A stretch of 64,000 bases of DNA from AC-56 sp963798705. Lineage in GTDB: Bacteria > Actinomycetota > Thermoleophilia > Solirubrobacterales > 70-9. The stretch covers positions 496,001 through 560,000 of the forward strand of contig CAWCTW010000003.1 in the NCBI GenBank assembly GCA_963798705.1, read 5' to 3'. Both the position numbers and the translations under genes were made by a program. Shown here one piece after another: positions 1 to 7,083 of this stretch. The first letter of the stretch is position 1. Each line of letters begins with the position of its first letter. The notes under the pieces were generated by a model that searched no databases, was not told the DNA's origin, and worked only from the letters and a program-made list of their open reading frames with translations.

Positions 1-830
1 AGGCGCGAGCTCCTGGCGGGGTCACAGAAGGGACCGAGTCTGATTCAGGACGACCATCCCTCAGCCAGATCGAGGATCGCTGGATCGTCTCGCGGCTGCA
101 GCGGGCGATCGAGTCCACGTCGGCGAGCCTCGACGGCTACGACTTCGCGCACGCGGCCCTCGACCTCTACGAGTATTTCTGGTCCGAGCTCTGCGACTGG
201 TATCTCGAGATCGTCAAGCCGCGGTTGTACGGCGCGGAGCCCGCGGCTACGGGAACGCTCTTGTGGGTGCTCGAGCAGACGCTTGCCCTGATCCATCCGC
301 TCATGCCCTTCGTCACCGAGGAGATCTACTCCTACCTGCGCGCCGAGCTCCCGGACGCTGCATCCGAGATGTTGGTCGTGCACCCCTATCCGGAGATGGA
401 CGCGGATCTCCTGGACGCGGAGGCGGAGCGACAGGTGGAGGCCTCGATCGAGCTGACGCGCAGGGTGCGGCGCTGGCGCGATCTCGTGGGCGTGGCGGCG
501 GGAAGCGTGCTCCCCGCGCGGGTGCCGAGCGGCGACGGAGAGCCGCCCCACGAGCTGGTGGGTCGACTGGCCCGGCTGTCCTTCGACGGCACCGAGGGCG
601 ACGCCCTGGCGACGTTCGGGCCCGTGGAGATCCTGTCCTCGGACGAGGTCGACGCCGACCAGGTCCGGCGACGCATCGCCGAGCGCCGCGAAGCGCTGGA
701 CGGCGAGGTGAGGCGGGCCGAGGGCAGGCTGGCCAACTCCGGCTTCGTCGACAACGCGCCGGCAGAGGTGGTGGAAGCCGAGCGCGCCAAGCTCGCGCGG
801 TATCGGGCTGAGCTGGAAGAGCTCTCCTGA
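1..830 (+). CDS. valS: Valyl-tRNA synthetase, C-terminal part (5' end outside window)
   Basis: Class I aminoacyl-tRNA synthetase that charges tRNA-Val in the cytoplasm. Only the last ~275 residues are present; the frame is open from base 3 to the TGA at 828-830. What is visible is the anticodon-binding helical domain (EDRWIVSRL, then YFWSELCDWYLEIVKPRLYG, both typical of ValRS) and the C-terminal coiled-coil arm rich in Glu/Arg/Ala (about the last 60 residues), which in this family contacts the tRNA elbow. The HIGH and KMSKS motifs lie upstream of the window. The stop codon overlaps the proposed CTG start of folC, so the two are probably co-transcribed, an arrangement common in Gram-positive bacteria. 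Confidence 0.95.
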   Translation, partial: ARAPGGVTEGTESDSGRPSLSQIEDRWIVSRLQRAIESTSASLDGYDFAHAALDLYEYFWSELCDWYLEIVKPRLYGAEPAATGTLLWVLEQTLALIHPLMPFVTEEIYSYLRAELPDAASEMLVVHPYPEMDADLLDAEAERQVEASIELTRRVRRWRDLVGVAAGSVLPARVPSGDGEPPHELVGRLARLSFDGTEGDALATFGPVEILSSDEVDADQVRRRIAERREALDGEVRRAEGRLANSGFVDNAPAEVVEAERAKLARYRAELEELS

Positions 831-2113
831 CCTGGACCTACGAAGACGCGGAGCGCTACCTGCTGTCGCTCGAGCCGCTCGGGTGGCGGTTCGGCCTGGA
901 CCGGATCAGGCGGCTCGTCTCGATTCTCGGGATGCCCCAGCACCGGTTCGCCTCGGTCCACGTCGTCGGGACGAACGGCAAGTCCTCCGTCGCCGAGATG
1001 ACCGCGGCGCTACTGGAGGCGCACGGCAGGACGGCGGGAGTCTACCTGTCCCCGCACACCGACCGGTGGTCGGAGCGCGTCAGGGTGGGCGGCGCGGAGG
1101 TCGGGGGGCGGGAGTTCGGGGCCGCGGTGGAGCGCGTCGCCCAGTCGATCGAAGTGGTGAACCGATCGCTGGAGGAGGAGTCGGTGACCCAGTTCGAGGC
1201 GGCGACTGCCGCCGCCTTCGTGGCGCTGGCCCGTGCAGGGGTTGAGTTCGGCGTGATCGAAGCCGGCCTCGGGGGGCGCCTCGACGCCACCAACGTGCTG
1301 CCCTCGCAGGCGACCGTGCTCACCTCGGTCGGGCTGGAGCACACCGAGTGGCTGGGGGAGACGGAGGAGGAGATCGCCGCCGAGAAGCTCGCGGTGCTGC
1401 GGGATCACTCGACGCTGGTGCTGGGTGAGGTCGGTGCGACCGTGCGCGAGCTCGCCGAACGGACGGCGCGCGAACGCAACGCGAGGATCGTCGCGACCAC
1501 GGACCACGACCCGGACCTCGAGCTCGCGATCCCCGCCGCCTACGCTCGACGCAACTTCGCCGTCGCCGGCTCCGCCGCGGCCGTGCTGCTCGGACGGCTC
1601 GACCCCGACCGAGTCGATCGCGTGGCGGCGGCGCTCGACCTGCCGGGGCGGATGCAGGTTCTGGATGGCGATCCGCCCGTCGTCCTGGACGCCGCTCACA
1701 ACCCTCCGGGCGCCGGCGCGCTCGCGGAGGCGCTTCCCGAGGCGGTCGCCGGGGCGCCGGTGGTGGCCTGCCTCGCGCTGCTGGCCGACAAGGACGCCGC
1801 GGGAGTGGCGAGGCAGCTCGCGCCTCGCATCGACCTGGTCGTCTGCACCGAGCTGCCCGCGGAGAAGCTCGCCCGCTCCGGGCGCCCCGCGGCGCAGGCC
1901 ATGGACGCCGTGGAGCTTGCCGCGGCGGCACAGGCCGCCGGCCTCGCCACCGAGGTAGTGCGTGACCCCGCGGCCGCCGCCGGCCGCGCGGTGGAGCAGG
2001 CGCGGGCCCGCTCCGGGGCCGCTTTAGTGACCGGTTCCCACTACCTGCTGAGGTACGCTTTCGAGGCAGGTTCCGAGGCGCATCGACCACCGAAGTCGAG
2101 CGCCGCCGATTGA
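827..2113 (+). CDS. folC: Folylpolyglutamate synthase / dihydrofolate synthase, probable CTG start
   Basis: Mur-ligase-fold enzyme that adds glutamate to dihydropteroate and/or to reduced folates using ATP. The P-loop VVGTNGKSSV is near residue 47, followed by the EAGLGGRLDATN segment (family EVGLGGRLDATN) and the C-terminal ligase domain with DAAHNPPGA. Length from 827 is 428 residues, normal for the family. The first ATG (932) would remove ~35 residues (EDAERYLLSLEPLGWRFGL) that are conserved in FolC and lead into the P-loop. The frame is closed by TGA at 809-811 and contains no ATG, GTG or TTG before 932. The only plausible initiator is CTG 827, which overlaps the valS stop as CTGA and has GGAAGA at 815-820 six bases upstream. 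Function is secure; the start is inference. Confidence 0.9.
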   Translation: MTWTYEDAERYLLSLEPLGWRFGLDRIRRLVSILGMPQHRFASVHVVGTNGKSSVAEMTAALLEAHGRTAGVYLSPHTDRWSERVRVGGAEVGGREFGAAVERVAQSIEVVNRSLEEESVTQFEAATAAAFVALARAGVEFGVIEAGLGGRLDATNVLPSQATVLTSVGLEHTEWLGETEEEIAAEKLAVLRDHSTLVLGEVGATVRELAERTARERNARIVATTDHDPDLELAIPAAYARRNFAVAGSAAAVLLGRLDPDRVDRVAAALDLPGRMQVLDGDPPVVLDAAHNPPGAGALAEALPEAVAGAPVVACLALLADKDAAGVARQLAPRIDLVVCTELPAEKLARSGRPAAQAMDAVELAAAAQAAGLATEVVRDPAAAAGRAVEQARARSGAALVTGSHYLLRYAFEAGSEAHRPPKSSAAD

Positions 2114-2117
2114 CGCC

Positions 2118-2237
2118 ATGAACCGAGAGGCCCGCTCAGAGCTGTTGCAGATGATGGGCTTGGTCGCCGCCGTGGTGGCGATCGTGATCCTCGTCTTCTT
2201 CGGGCTCGGCTACCTGTTCGGCCGGCTGTTCCTGTAG
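2118..2237 (+). CDS. Small single-pass membrane protein (39 aa)
   Basis: A 39-residue reading frame starting with ATG four bases after the folC stop. It has a short polar N-terminus (MNREARSELLQMM) followed by one strongly hydrophobic helix (about residues 14-38, GLVAAVVAIVILVFFGLGYL) ending in FGRLFL. The tight spacing to folC, the coherent hydrophobic profile and a clean stop favour a real gene. No family is recognised and the role is unknown. It is too short for many gene callers. Confidence 0.55.
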   Translation: MNREARSELLQMMGLVAAVVAIVILVFFGLGYLFGRLFL

Positions 2238-2325
2238 CTGTGAGGCCCGGACCACGGACCCGTACCAGGGATTGAGCCGTAATTAACGAAGTAGACTCCG
2301 CCTTCCCGCCCATGCGCCTCCAGAC

Positions 2326-3057
2326 ATGCCCGTAGTAGCGCTCTTCGGCATCACGAACAGCGGTTTGAACCTGTTCGTGAATCTCCTGGTCTTCTTTCTC
2401 ATCGTCGTGTGGATCGCGCTCATCGCGTGGACATACCTGGACGCCCGCCGCCGAATCCAGGACCCCGTCCTCGTCGCCTGCGCCACCGGAGCCTCGCTCT
2501 TTCCCTTCGTGGGCTCGATCGTGTACTCGATTCTGCGACCGCCGGAGTTCCTCGACGACGCCCACGAGCGTGAGCTCGACATCCGAGCCTCGGAGCTCCG
2601 GGTCAAGCAACTCGAGGAGCAGTCGTGTCCCAACTGCGGCTATCCCATCGAGCGGAGCTATCTGCGGTGCCCGAGCTGCCGCGCGCGGGTCAAGGATCCG
2701 TGCGAGAACTGCGAGAAGCCGATCGACCCGCGATGGGTCGTCTGCCCATATTGCGAGATGCCGCAGCGCAGGGCCCCGGAGCCGCCGCGAAGGGTCGCGC
2801 GCGAAGAACGCCCCCGCGAGGAACGGGCGCCGCGCTCGGCGAGCCGCTCGAAGCGCCCGGCGAGCCGCCGAGCGCCCCGCACCCAGACGGCCGCTCAAGC
2901 CAGGCAGCGCCCGGCGCGGTCTTCGCGCGCGAGCCAGTCCGGCACCCAGGCGCCGGCCCCGAAGCAGCGCAAGCCACCGGCGCGCGGGAAGGGGTCGGAG
3001 TCGGGAGGCGGCCGCGACGCACCCGAGGACAGGCCCCGGCCGGCCCCGGCTTCCTGA
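2326..3057 (+). CDS. Membrane-anchored double zinc-ribbon protein with basic disordered tail
   Basis: A 243-residue protein of unknown function. Residues ~1-75 contain two hydrophobic segments (NLFVNLLVFFLIVVWIALIA, and VLVACATGASLFPFVGSIVY), so it is probably membrane-inserted. A short charged linker follows (ERELDIRASELRVKQLEEQ). Two zinc ribbons come next: CPNCGYPIERSYLRCPSC and CENCEKPIDPRWVVCPYC, each with paired CxxC knuckles. The last ~85 residues are almost entirely Arg/Pro/Ala/Ser and look disordered. Double zinc-ribbon modules of this kind often mediate protein contacts. It stands alone between folC and ndk. An 88-bp gap upstream shows no clear promoter. Confidence 0.75.
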   Translation: MPVVALFGITNSGLNLFVNLLVFFLIVVWIALIAWTYLDARRRIQDPVLVACATGASLFPFVGSIVYSILRPPEFLDDAHERELDIRASELRVKQLEEQSCPNCGYPIERSYLRCPSCRARVKDPCENCEKPIDPRWVVCPYCEMPQRRAPEPPRRVAREERPREERAPRSASRSKRPASRRAPRTQTAAQARQRPARSSRASQSGTQAPAPKQRKPPARGKGSESGGGRDAPEDRPRPAPAS

Positions 3058-3247
3058 GCGGGCGCGCCGCAACCGCGCCGACGGAGCCTGCAGCAACCGC
3101 CCAGATCGGGAACGGAGGAGAGGGCACGATCGCGACCTGATTCGGGTCGAGTCGATCCACCCCCGGGCGCAGATCGATTTGGCCCCCCGCGAATTGCGCT
3201 GAAGCGCGAGGGCGGGGGCACCGAGGGTGTGCGCACGTCGTTGTCGA

Positions 3248-3253
3248 TAGATT
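3248..3253 (+). promoter_or_regulatory. Candidate -10 hexamer for leaderless ndk
   Basis: TAGATT ends 8 nt before the chosen GTG start of ndk at 3262. This places transcription initiation at or next to the start codon, as for many genes in this window. No convincing -35 is seen. Confidence 0.45.
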
Positions 3254-3261
3254 GCCGCGCC

Positions 3262-3678
3262 GTGGCCGACGTCTCGAGAACCCTGGTCCTGATCAAGCCC
3301 GATGCCTTCCAGCGCGGGCTCACCGGCGAGGTCCTTGCCCGGTTCGAGCGGAAGGGGCTCCGCATAGTCGGGCTGCGGCAGTTGACGATCGACGAGGAGT
3401 TCGCCGGCCGTCACTACGAGGAGCACACGGACAAGCCGTTCTTCGACGAGCTGATCGAGTTCATCACCCGCGGGCCGTTGGTGGCGGCCGTCCTGGAGGG
3501 CCATGACGCCCCCACCGCGGCGCGGCAGATCATCGGCGCGACCAACCCACTCGAGGCGTCTCCCGGGTCGATCCGCGGCGACCTCGCCCTCGAGGTGACG
3601 TTCAATCTCGTGCACGGCTCGGACTCGGGGGAGTCCGCCGAGCGCGAGATCAAGCTCTGGTTTCCCGACCTCGACTGA
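3262..3678 (+). CDS. ndk: Nucleoside diphosphate kinase
   Basis: Transfers the gamma phosphate from ATP to (d)NDPs through a phosphohistidine. The protein begins with the family signature RTLVLIKPDAFQRG and carries NLVHGSDS with the catalytic histidine at residue 118, the usual position. GTG 3262 gives 138 residues, the family norm. An in-frame GTG at 3229 would add 11 residues unlike any Ndk N-terminus. The downstream start is also the one preceded by a -10-like hexamer. The TGA stop overlaps the proposed CTG start of maf, so ndk and maf are expected on one transcript. Confidence 0.95.
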   Translation: MADVSRTLVLIKPDAFQRGLTGEVLARFERKGLRIVGLRQLTIDEEFAGRHYEEHTDKPFFDELIEFITRGPLVAAVLEGHDAPTAARQIIGATNPLEASPGSIRGDLALEVTFNLVHGSDSGESAEREIKLWFPDLD

Positions 3679-4253
3679 TCCTCGCCTCGGCCTCGCCCCG
3701 GCGCCGCGAGATCCTCGGCACGCTCGGAGTGCCCTTCGAGGTCGTGGTGCCGGACGTCGACGAGCTCGCGGAGGGCGACCCGGTCGAGGTCGTGGTCGAG
3801 AACGCCAGGCGCAAGGCGCTCGCCGGATTCGAGCTCGCGGCCCCGCAGCGGGACCTCGTCCTGGGAGCCGATACCGAGGTGGTGCTGGAAGGCACCGTGC
3901 TCGGCAAGGCCGCCGACGAGGCGGAGGCCCGCGAACGGCTCACGGCCCTCTCGGGCCGAACCCATGAGGTGCTGAGCGGCCTGGCGGTCGTGGCGCGGGG
4001 CGGAATCGTCGAGCGCACCGGGGTGGCGCGCTCGGGGGTGAGCTTCCGGGAGGTGAGGCAACCGCTCCTCGGCGCCTATCTGGCGTCGGGCGAGTGGCGG
4101 GACCGTGCCGGCGCGTACGCGGTGCAGGGGCTCGGCTCTGCCCTCGTCGAGAGGGTGGAGGGGGACCTGTCCAACGTGATCGGCCTGCCCGTGAGCCTGC
4201 TGCTCGAGCTCCTTCCCGACTTGCTCGCCCCAGCAGGAGGTTCCCGCTCCTGA
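3675..4253 (+). CDS. maf: Maf-family nucleoside triphosphate pyrophosphatase, probable CTG start
   Basis: House-cleaning pyrophosphatase that hydrolyses modified or non-canonical NTPs; Maf proteins are also linked to septation. The family's opening motif (LILASASPRRREIL) starts directly at 3675, where the codon is CTG inside a CTGA overlap with the ndk stop. The catalytic acidic segment GADTEVVLEGTVLGKA follows near residue 60, and the C-terminal AYAVQGLGS segment is intact. Length is 192 residues, normal. The first in-frame ATG/GTG/TTG (GTG 3729) would delete the SASPRR nucleotide-binding motif, so it cannot be the true start. Function is clear; CTG initiation is inferred. Confidence 0.9.
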   Translation: MILASASPRRREILGTLGVPFEVVVPDVDELAEGDPVEVVVENARRKALAGFELAAPQRDLVLGADTEVVLEGTVLGKAADEAEARERLTALSGRTHEVLSGLAVVARGGIVERTGVARSGVSFREVRQPLLGAYLASGEWRDRAGAYAVQGLGSALVERVEGDLSNVIGLPVSLLLELLPDLLAPAGGSRS

Positions 4254-4315
4254 TGGGTGTTCGGGACTGACCCTGAGGTTTACCTTGAGGTTCGAAATCG
4301 GGCCTCATTCTTGCG

Positions 4316-4465
4316 TTGAGGCTGCTCCGGGGTTCGCTACACTCGGCCGCGCGGTGCGGTCGCTGTTTGCTGCTCGGCCATCATCCTGGGACGGAGGAGC
4401 TCGGCGCCGCATGGACGCGAAGACCGCCCCGCTCCTTGACCAAGACCTGTCCGCTCCCCTAGAAG
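4316..4465 (+). promoter_or_regulatory. Candidate promoter region of the mreB operon
   Basis: The 231-bp gap between maf and mreB holds two promoter-like pairs. TTGAGG (4316-4321) lies 16 bp from TACACT (4338-4343). TTGACC (4436-4441) lies 18 bp from TAGAAG (4460-4465). The second would start transcription only ~12-15 nt before the mreB ATG, where no Shine-Dalgarno sequence is visible. Both are by-eye calls. Confidence 0.35.
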
Positions 4466-4484
4466 CTTTTTCGATTACCCACCA

Positions 4485-5537
4485 ATGGGCCTCTTTCGCA
4501 ACCTGACGGGCTTCGGCGGCCGCGACATGGCGGTGGATCTCGGGACGGCGAACACGCTCGTCTACGTCCGCGGGCGCGGCATCGTGCTCTCGGAGCCGTC
4601 GGTGGTCGCCGTTGACGCCCGCAGCGGGGAGGTCCACGCCGTGGGGGTCGATGCGAAGCGGATGCTCGGGCGGACGCCGGGGACCATTCGTGCCATCCGG
4701 CCGCTCAAGGATGGTGTGATCGCCGACTTCGACGTCACGGAGGAGATGCTGCGGCACTTCATCCAGCGGGTTCACCAGAACCGCTTCGCGCACCCCCGCG
4801 TCGTGGTCTGCGTCCCGTCCGGGGTGACCGGGGTCGAGAAGCGCGCTGTCGAGGAGGCCTGCCTGTCGGCCGGCGCTCGACAGGCGTACCTGATCGAGGA
4901 GCCCATGGCCGCCGCGATCGGTGCCGGGCTCCCAGTCGCCGAGCCAACCGGGAGCATGGTCCTGGACGTCGGCGGCGGGACGAGCGAGGTGGCCGTGATC
5001 TCGCTCGGCGGGATCGTGGTCTCCGAGTCGATCCGCGTCGGCGGCGACGAGCAGGACGAGGCGATCGTCAACTACTGCAAGCACGAGCACAAGCTCCTGA
5101 TCGGCCAGCAGACGGCGGAGGAGGTCAAGCTCGAGATCGGCTCGGCCACCGATCTGCCGGAGGAGGTGACCACGGAGATCCGCGGCCGCGACATGGTCAC
5201 CGGCCTCCCCAAGACGATCGTGCTCACCTCCGCCGAGGTCCGGGGCGCGCTCGAGGAACCGATCAACCAGATCGTCGTCGCGGTCAAGGACACCCTGGAC
5301 CGGACGCCGCCCGAGCTCGCGGGCGACATCATGGACCGCGGCATCATCCTCGCCGGCGGTGGCTCGCTCCTCCAGGGGATGGATCAGAGACTTCGCGATG
5401 AGTGCCAGATGCCGGCTCAGGTCACCGAGTCCCCGCTCACCTGCGTCGCGGTGGGGTCGGGACGCTCGCTCGAGGAGTTCGAGGTGATTCACCGGATGAG
5501 CCGCAACTCCCATCGTCGCCTGGTCACCACCGGGTAG
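4485..5537 (+). CDS. mreB: Rod-shape-determining actin homologue MreB
   Basis: Bacterial actin that forms membrane-associated filaments organising lateral wall synthesis. Actin-fold signatures are present: phosphate-1 MAVDLGTANTLVY (residues ~15-27), the connect/phosphate-2 region VLDVGGGTSEVAVISLGGIV and the adenosine segment GIILAGGGSLLQG. Length of 350 is typical. The N-terminus MGLFRNLTGFG may be the amphipathic membrane anchor. It heads the mreB-mreC-mreD-mrdA-rodA run, all in one direction with short gaps or overlaps, so the organism is expected to elongate as a rod. Confidence 0.97.
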   Translation: MGLFRNLTGFGGRDMAVDLGTANTLVYVRGRGIVLSEPSVVAVDARSGEVHAVGVDAKRMLGRTPGTIRAIRPLKDGVIADFDVTEEMLRHFIQRVHQNRFAHPRVVVCVPSGVTGVEKRAVEEACLSAGARQAYLIEEPMAAAIGAGLPVAEPTGSMVLDVGGGTSEVAVISLGGIVVSESIRVGGDEQDEAIVNYCKHEHKLLIGQQTAEEVKLEIGSATDLPEEVTTEIRGRDMVTGLPKTIVLTSAEVRGALEEPINQIVVAVKDTLDRTPPELAGDIMDRGIILAGGGSLLQGMDQRLRDECQMPAQVTESPLTCVAVGSGRSLEEFEVIHRMSRNSHRRLVTTG

Positions 5538-5552
5538 CCACCGGAGGTAGCG

Positions 5553-6425
5553 GTGTACCGCAAGCAGGTCAGGAGGCGGCGCGCGGTCCTGGTGGTCCTG
5601 GTCGTCCTCGCCCTCGTCCTGATCTCGGCGACCTTCTCCGAGTCGAAGGGAGGCCCGCTGCACACCGTCCAGCAGGGCATCGCCTCCGTCTTCTCGCCGC
5701 TCGAGGAGGGGTCGACCCGCGCGCTCAAGCCGGCCCGCGACCTGGTCAACTGGGTGTCGGAGACCTTCAACGCCCGCGGCGAGAACAGCGATCTCAAGAC
5801 CGACCTGCAGAAGCTCCGCAGCAGGCTGGCCCGGGCGCAGTCGGCCGTTGGCGAAAACGAGCAGCTCAAGAAGCTGCTCGACCTCGATCGCGGCGGAGCG
5901 CTCGCGGGCTACAAGCCGGTGACGGCGCGGGTCATCGGGCGCTCCCCGACGGTCTGGTACTCCACCGTGACGATCAGCACAGGATCCGGCGACGGCGTCG
6001 CCGTCAACGACCCCGTGATCAACGGGGACGGGCTCATCGGCCGGGTCAGCGACGTCACCCACTGGACGGCGGAGGTGACGCTGATCACCGACCCCTCGAG
6101 CGCCGTCTCCGGCGAGGTCCTGCCGAAGGGCCCGGACGGCGTCGTCGAGCCCGAGGCGGGCGATCCCAACGCCATGCTGCTGGACTTCATCGACCGCAAC
6201 GAGCCCATCCGCGCCGGCCAGATCGTGCAGACGGCGGGCTGGAGCAACGGGACCATCTCCTCCGCGTTCCCGCCGGGCATCCCGATCGGCGAGGTTCGCG
6301 ACACCACCATCGGTCAGCAGGAGACCTACCAGCACATCCGCCTCGACCCGTTCGCCGACATGCGCGATCTCGACTACGTGCAGGTAGCGACCGGCGGCCC
6401 CAAGCGGCCCGGGGTCGGGGGATGA
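5553..6425 (+). CDS. mreC: Cell-shape protein MreC
   Basis: Bitopic periplasmic/extracellular scaffold linking MreB to the elongation synthases. One N-terminal membrane helix (RAVLVVLVVLALVLISATFS) precedes a coiled coil (about residues 75-110, NSDLKTDLQKLRSRLARAQ) and the beta-barrel MreC domain (VTARVIGRSPTVWYSTVTIS, GDGLIGRV). Length of 290 is normal. The GTG start has GGAGG nine bases upstream (5543-5547), a clear ribosome-binding site. The stop overlaps the mreD start as ATGA. Confidence 0.95.
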   Translation: MYRKQVRRRRAVLVVLVVLALVLISATFSESKGGPLHTVQQGIASVFSPLEEGSTRALKPARDLVNWVSETFNARGENSDLKTDLQKLRSRLARAQSAVGENEQLKKLLDLDRGGALAGYKPVTARVIGRSPTVWYSTVTISTGSGDGVAVNDPVINGDGLIGRVSDVTHWTAEVTLITDPSSAVSGEVLPKGPDGVVEPEAGDPNAMLLDFIDRNEPIRAGQIVQTAGWSNGTISSAFPPGIPIGEVRDTTIGQQETYQHIRLDPFADMRDLDYVQVATGGPKRPGVGG

Positions 6426-7039
6426 TCGTCACGTGGCGCATCGGGGTGCGCATCGCGCTGGTCATGATCGTGGCGGTCGTCCTGCAGCTCTCGTTCTTCT
6501 CGTACCTGACACTCTTCGGCACGACCCCCAACATCATCCCGCTGGTCGCCGTCTCGCTCGGGCTCCTCGGCGGGGCGATGGTGGGCGCCGTCTGCGGCTT
6601 CGCGCTGGGCTTCGTGCTCGATTCCACGCTGTTTGCGACGCTCGGGGTCTCCTCGCTCGTCCTCGTGGCGGTCGGCTACCTGGCGGGCCGCTACCGCGAG
6701 GGAACGGAGATCTCGAACACGCTGATGCCGCCGCTCATGATCGGCGTGCTGACGATCGCCTCCTCCGCCGGCTTTTCGGCGATCCAGCTCATGCTCGGAA
6801 TCGACGCCCAGGTGAGCCTCCTCGTGCTGCGGGAGATCTTCATCCAGGGGCTCCTGGCGTTCCTCCTCGCGATCCCGCTCTATCCGCTGATCAGGCGCGT
6901 CCTGCGCCCCGCGATCGTCGACGATGTCGTCGCCGGGCGTCGCATGCGCTCGCCCCTACGCGCCGGAGGCAACCGGCCTCGGCGCCGCGTCCCTCGCCGC
7001 CGCGTCCCGCGGATCCGGCGCGCGACCGGAGCGTCATGA
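6422..7039 (+). CDS. mreD: Cell-shape membrane protein MreD
   Basis: Integral membrane partner of MreC in the elongasome. The ~165-residue body contains five or six hydrophobic helices. It is followed by an unusual Arg/Pro-rich cytoplasmic tail of ~35 residues (RAGGNRPRRRVPRRRVPRIR), longer and more basic than standard MreD. ATG 6422 overlaps the mreC stop (ATGA), so translation is probably coupled. Identification rests on topology and position as much as on sequence, since MreD is poorly conserved. Confidence 0.9.
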   Translation: MIVTWRIGVRIALVMIVAVVLQLSFFSYLTLFGTTPNIIPLVAVSLGLLGGAMVGAVCGFALGFVLDSTLFATLGVSSLVLVAVGYLAGRYREGTEISNTLMPPLMIGVLTIASSAGFSAIQLMLGIDAQVSLLVLREIFIQGLLAFLLAIPLYPLIRRVLRPAIVDDVVAGRRMRSPLRAGGNRPRRRVPRRRVPRIRRATGAS

Positions 7040-7083
7040 GGCGCGACGGCCCTAACAACCCTCGCCCAGGGGCGGTGCGCTGA
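7036..7083 (+). CDS. 15-codon bridging mini-ORF between mreD and mrdA
   Basis: ATG 7036 overlaps the mreD stop (ATGA at 7036-7039). The frame runs 15 codons (MRRDGPNNPRPGAVR) to a TGA at 7081-7083, which itself overlaps the mrdA ATG (TGATG). Both junctions are perfect coupling overlaps, so ribosomes leaving mreD could pass to mrdA through this short frame. The peptide has no recognisable feature. It may be accidental, but the double overlap fills an otherwise untranslated 43-bp gap. Confidence 0.35.
   Translation: MRRDGPNNPRPGAVR

Noticed and set aside
3229..3261. Upstream GTG 3229 as the ndk start
   Set aside because: It adds 11 residues not found in Ndk proteins and leaves the -10-like TAGATT inside the coding region.
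2041..3615. 524-codon minus-strand frame opposite the zinc-ribbon and ndk genes
   Set aside because: Antisense shadow of two well-supported plus-strand genes; Arg-rich with no motif.
4285..4305. GGTTCGAAATC resembling a tRNA T-arm
   Set aside because: No acceptor, D or anticodon arms can be paired around it.
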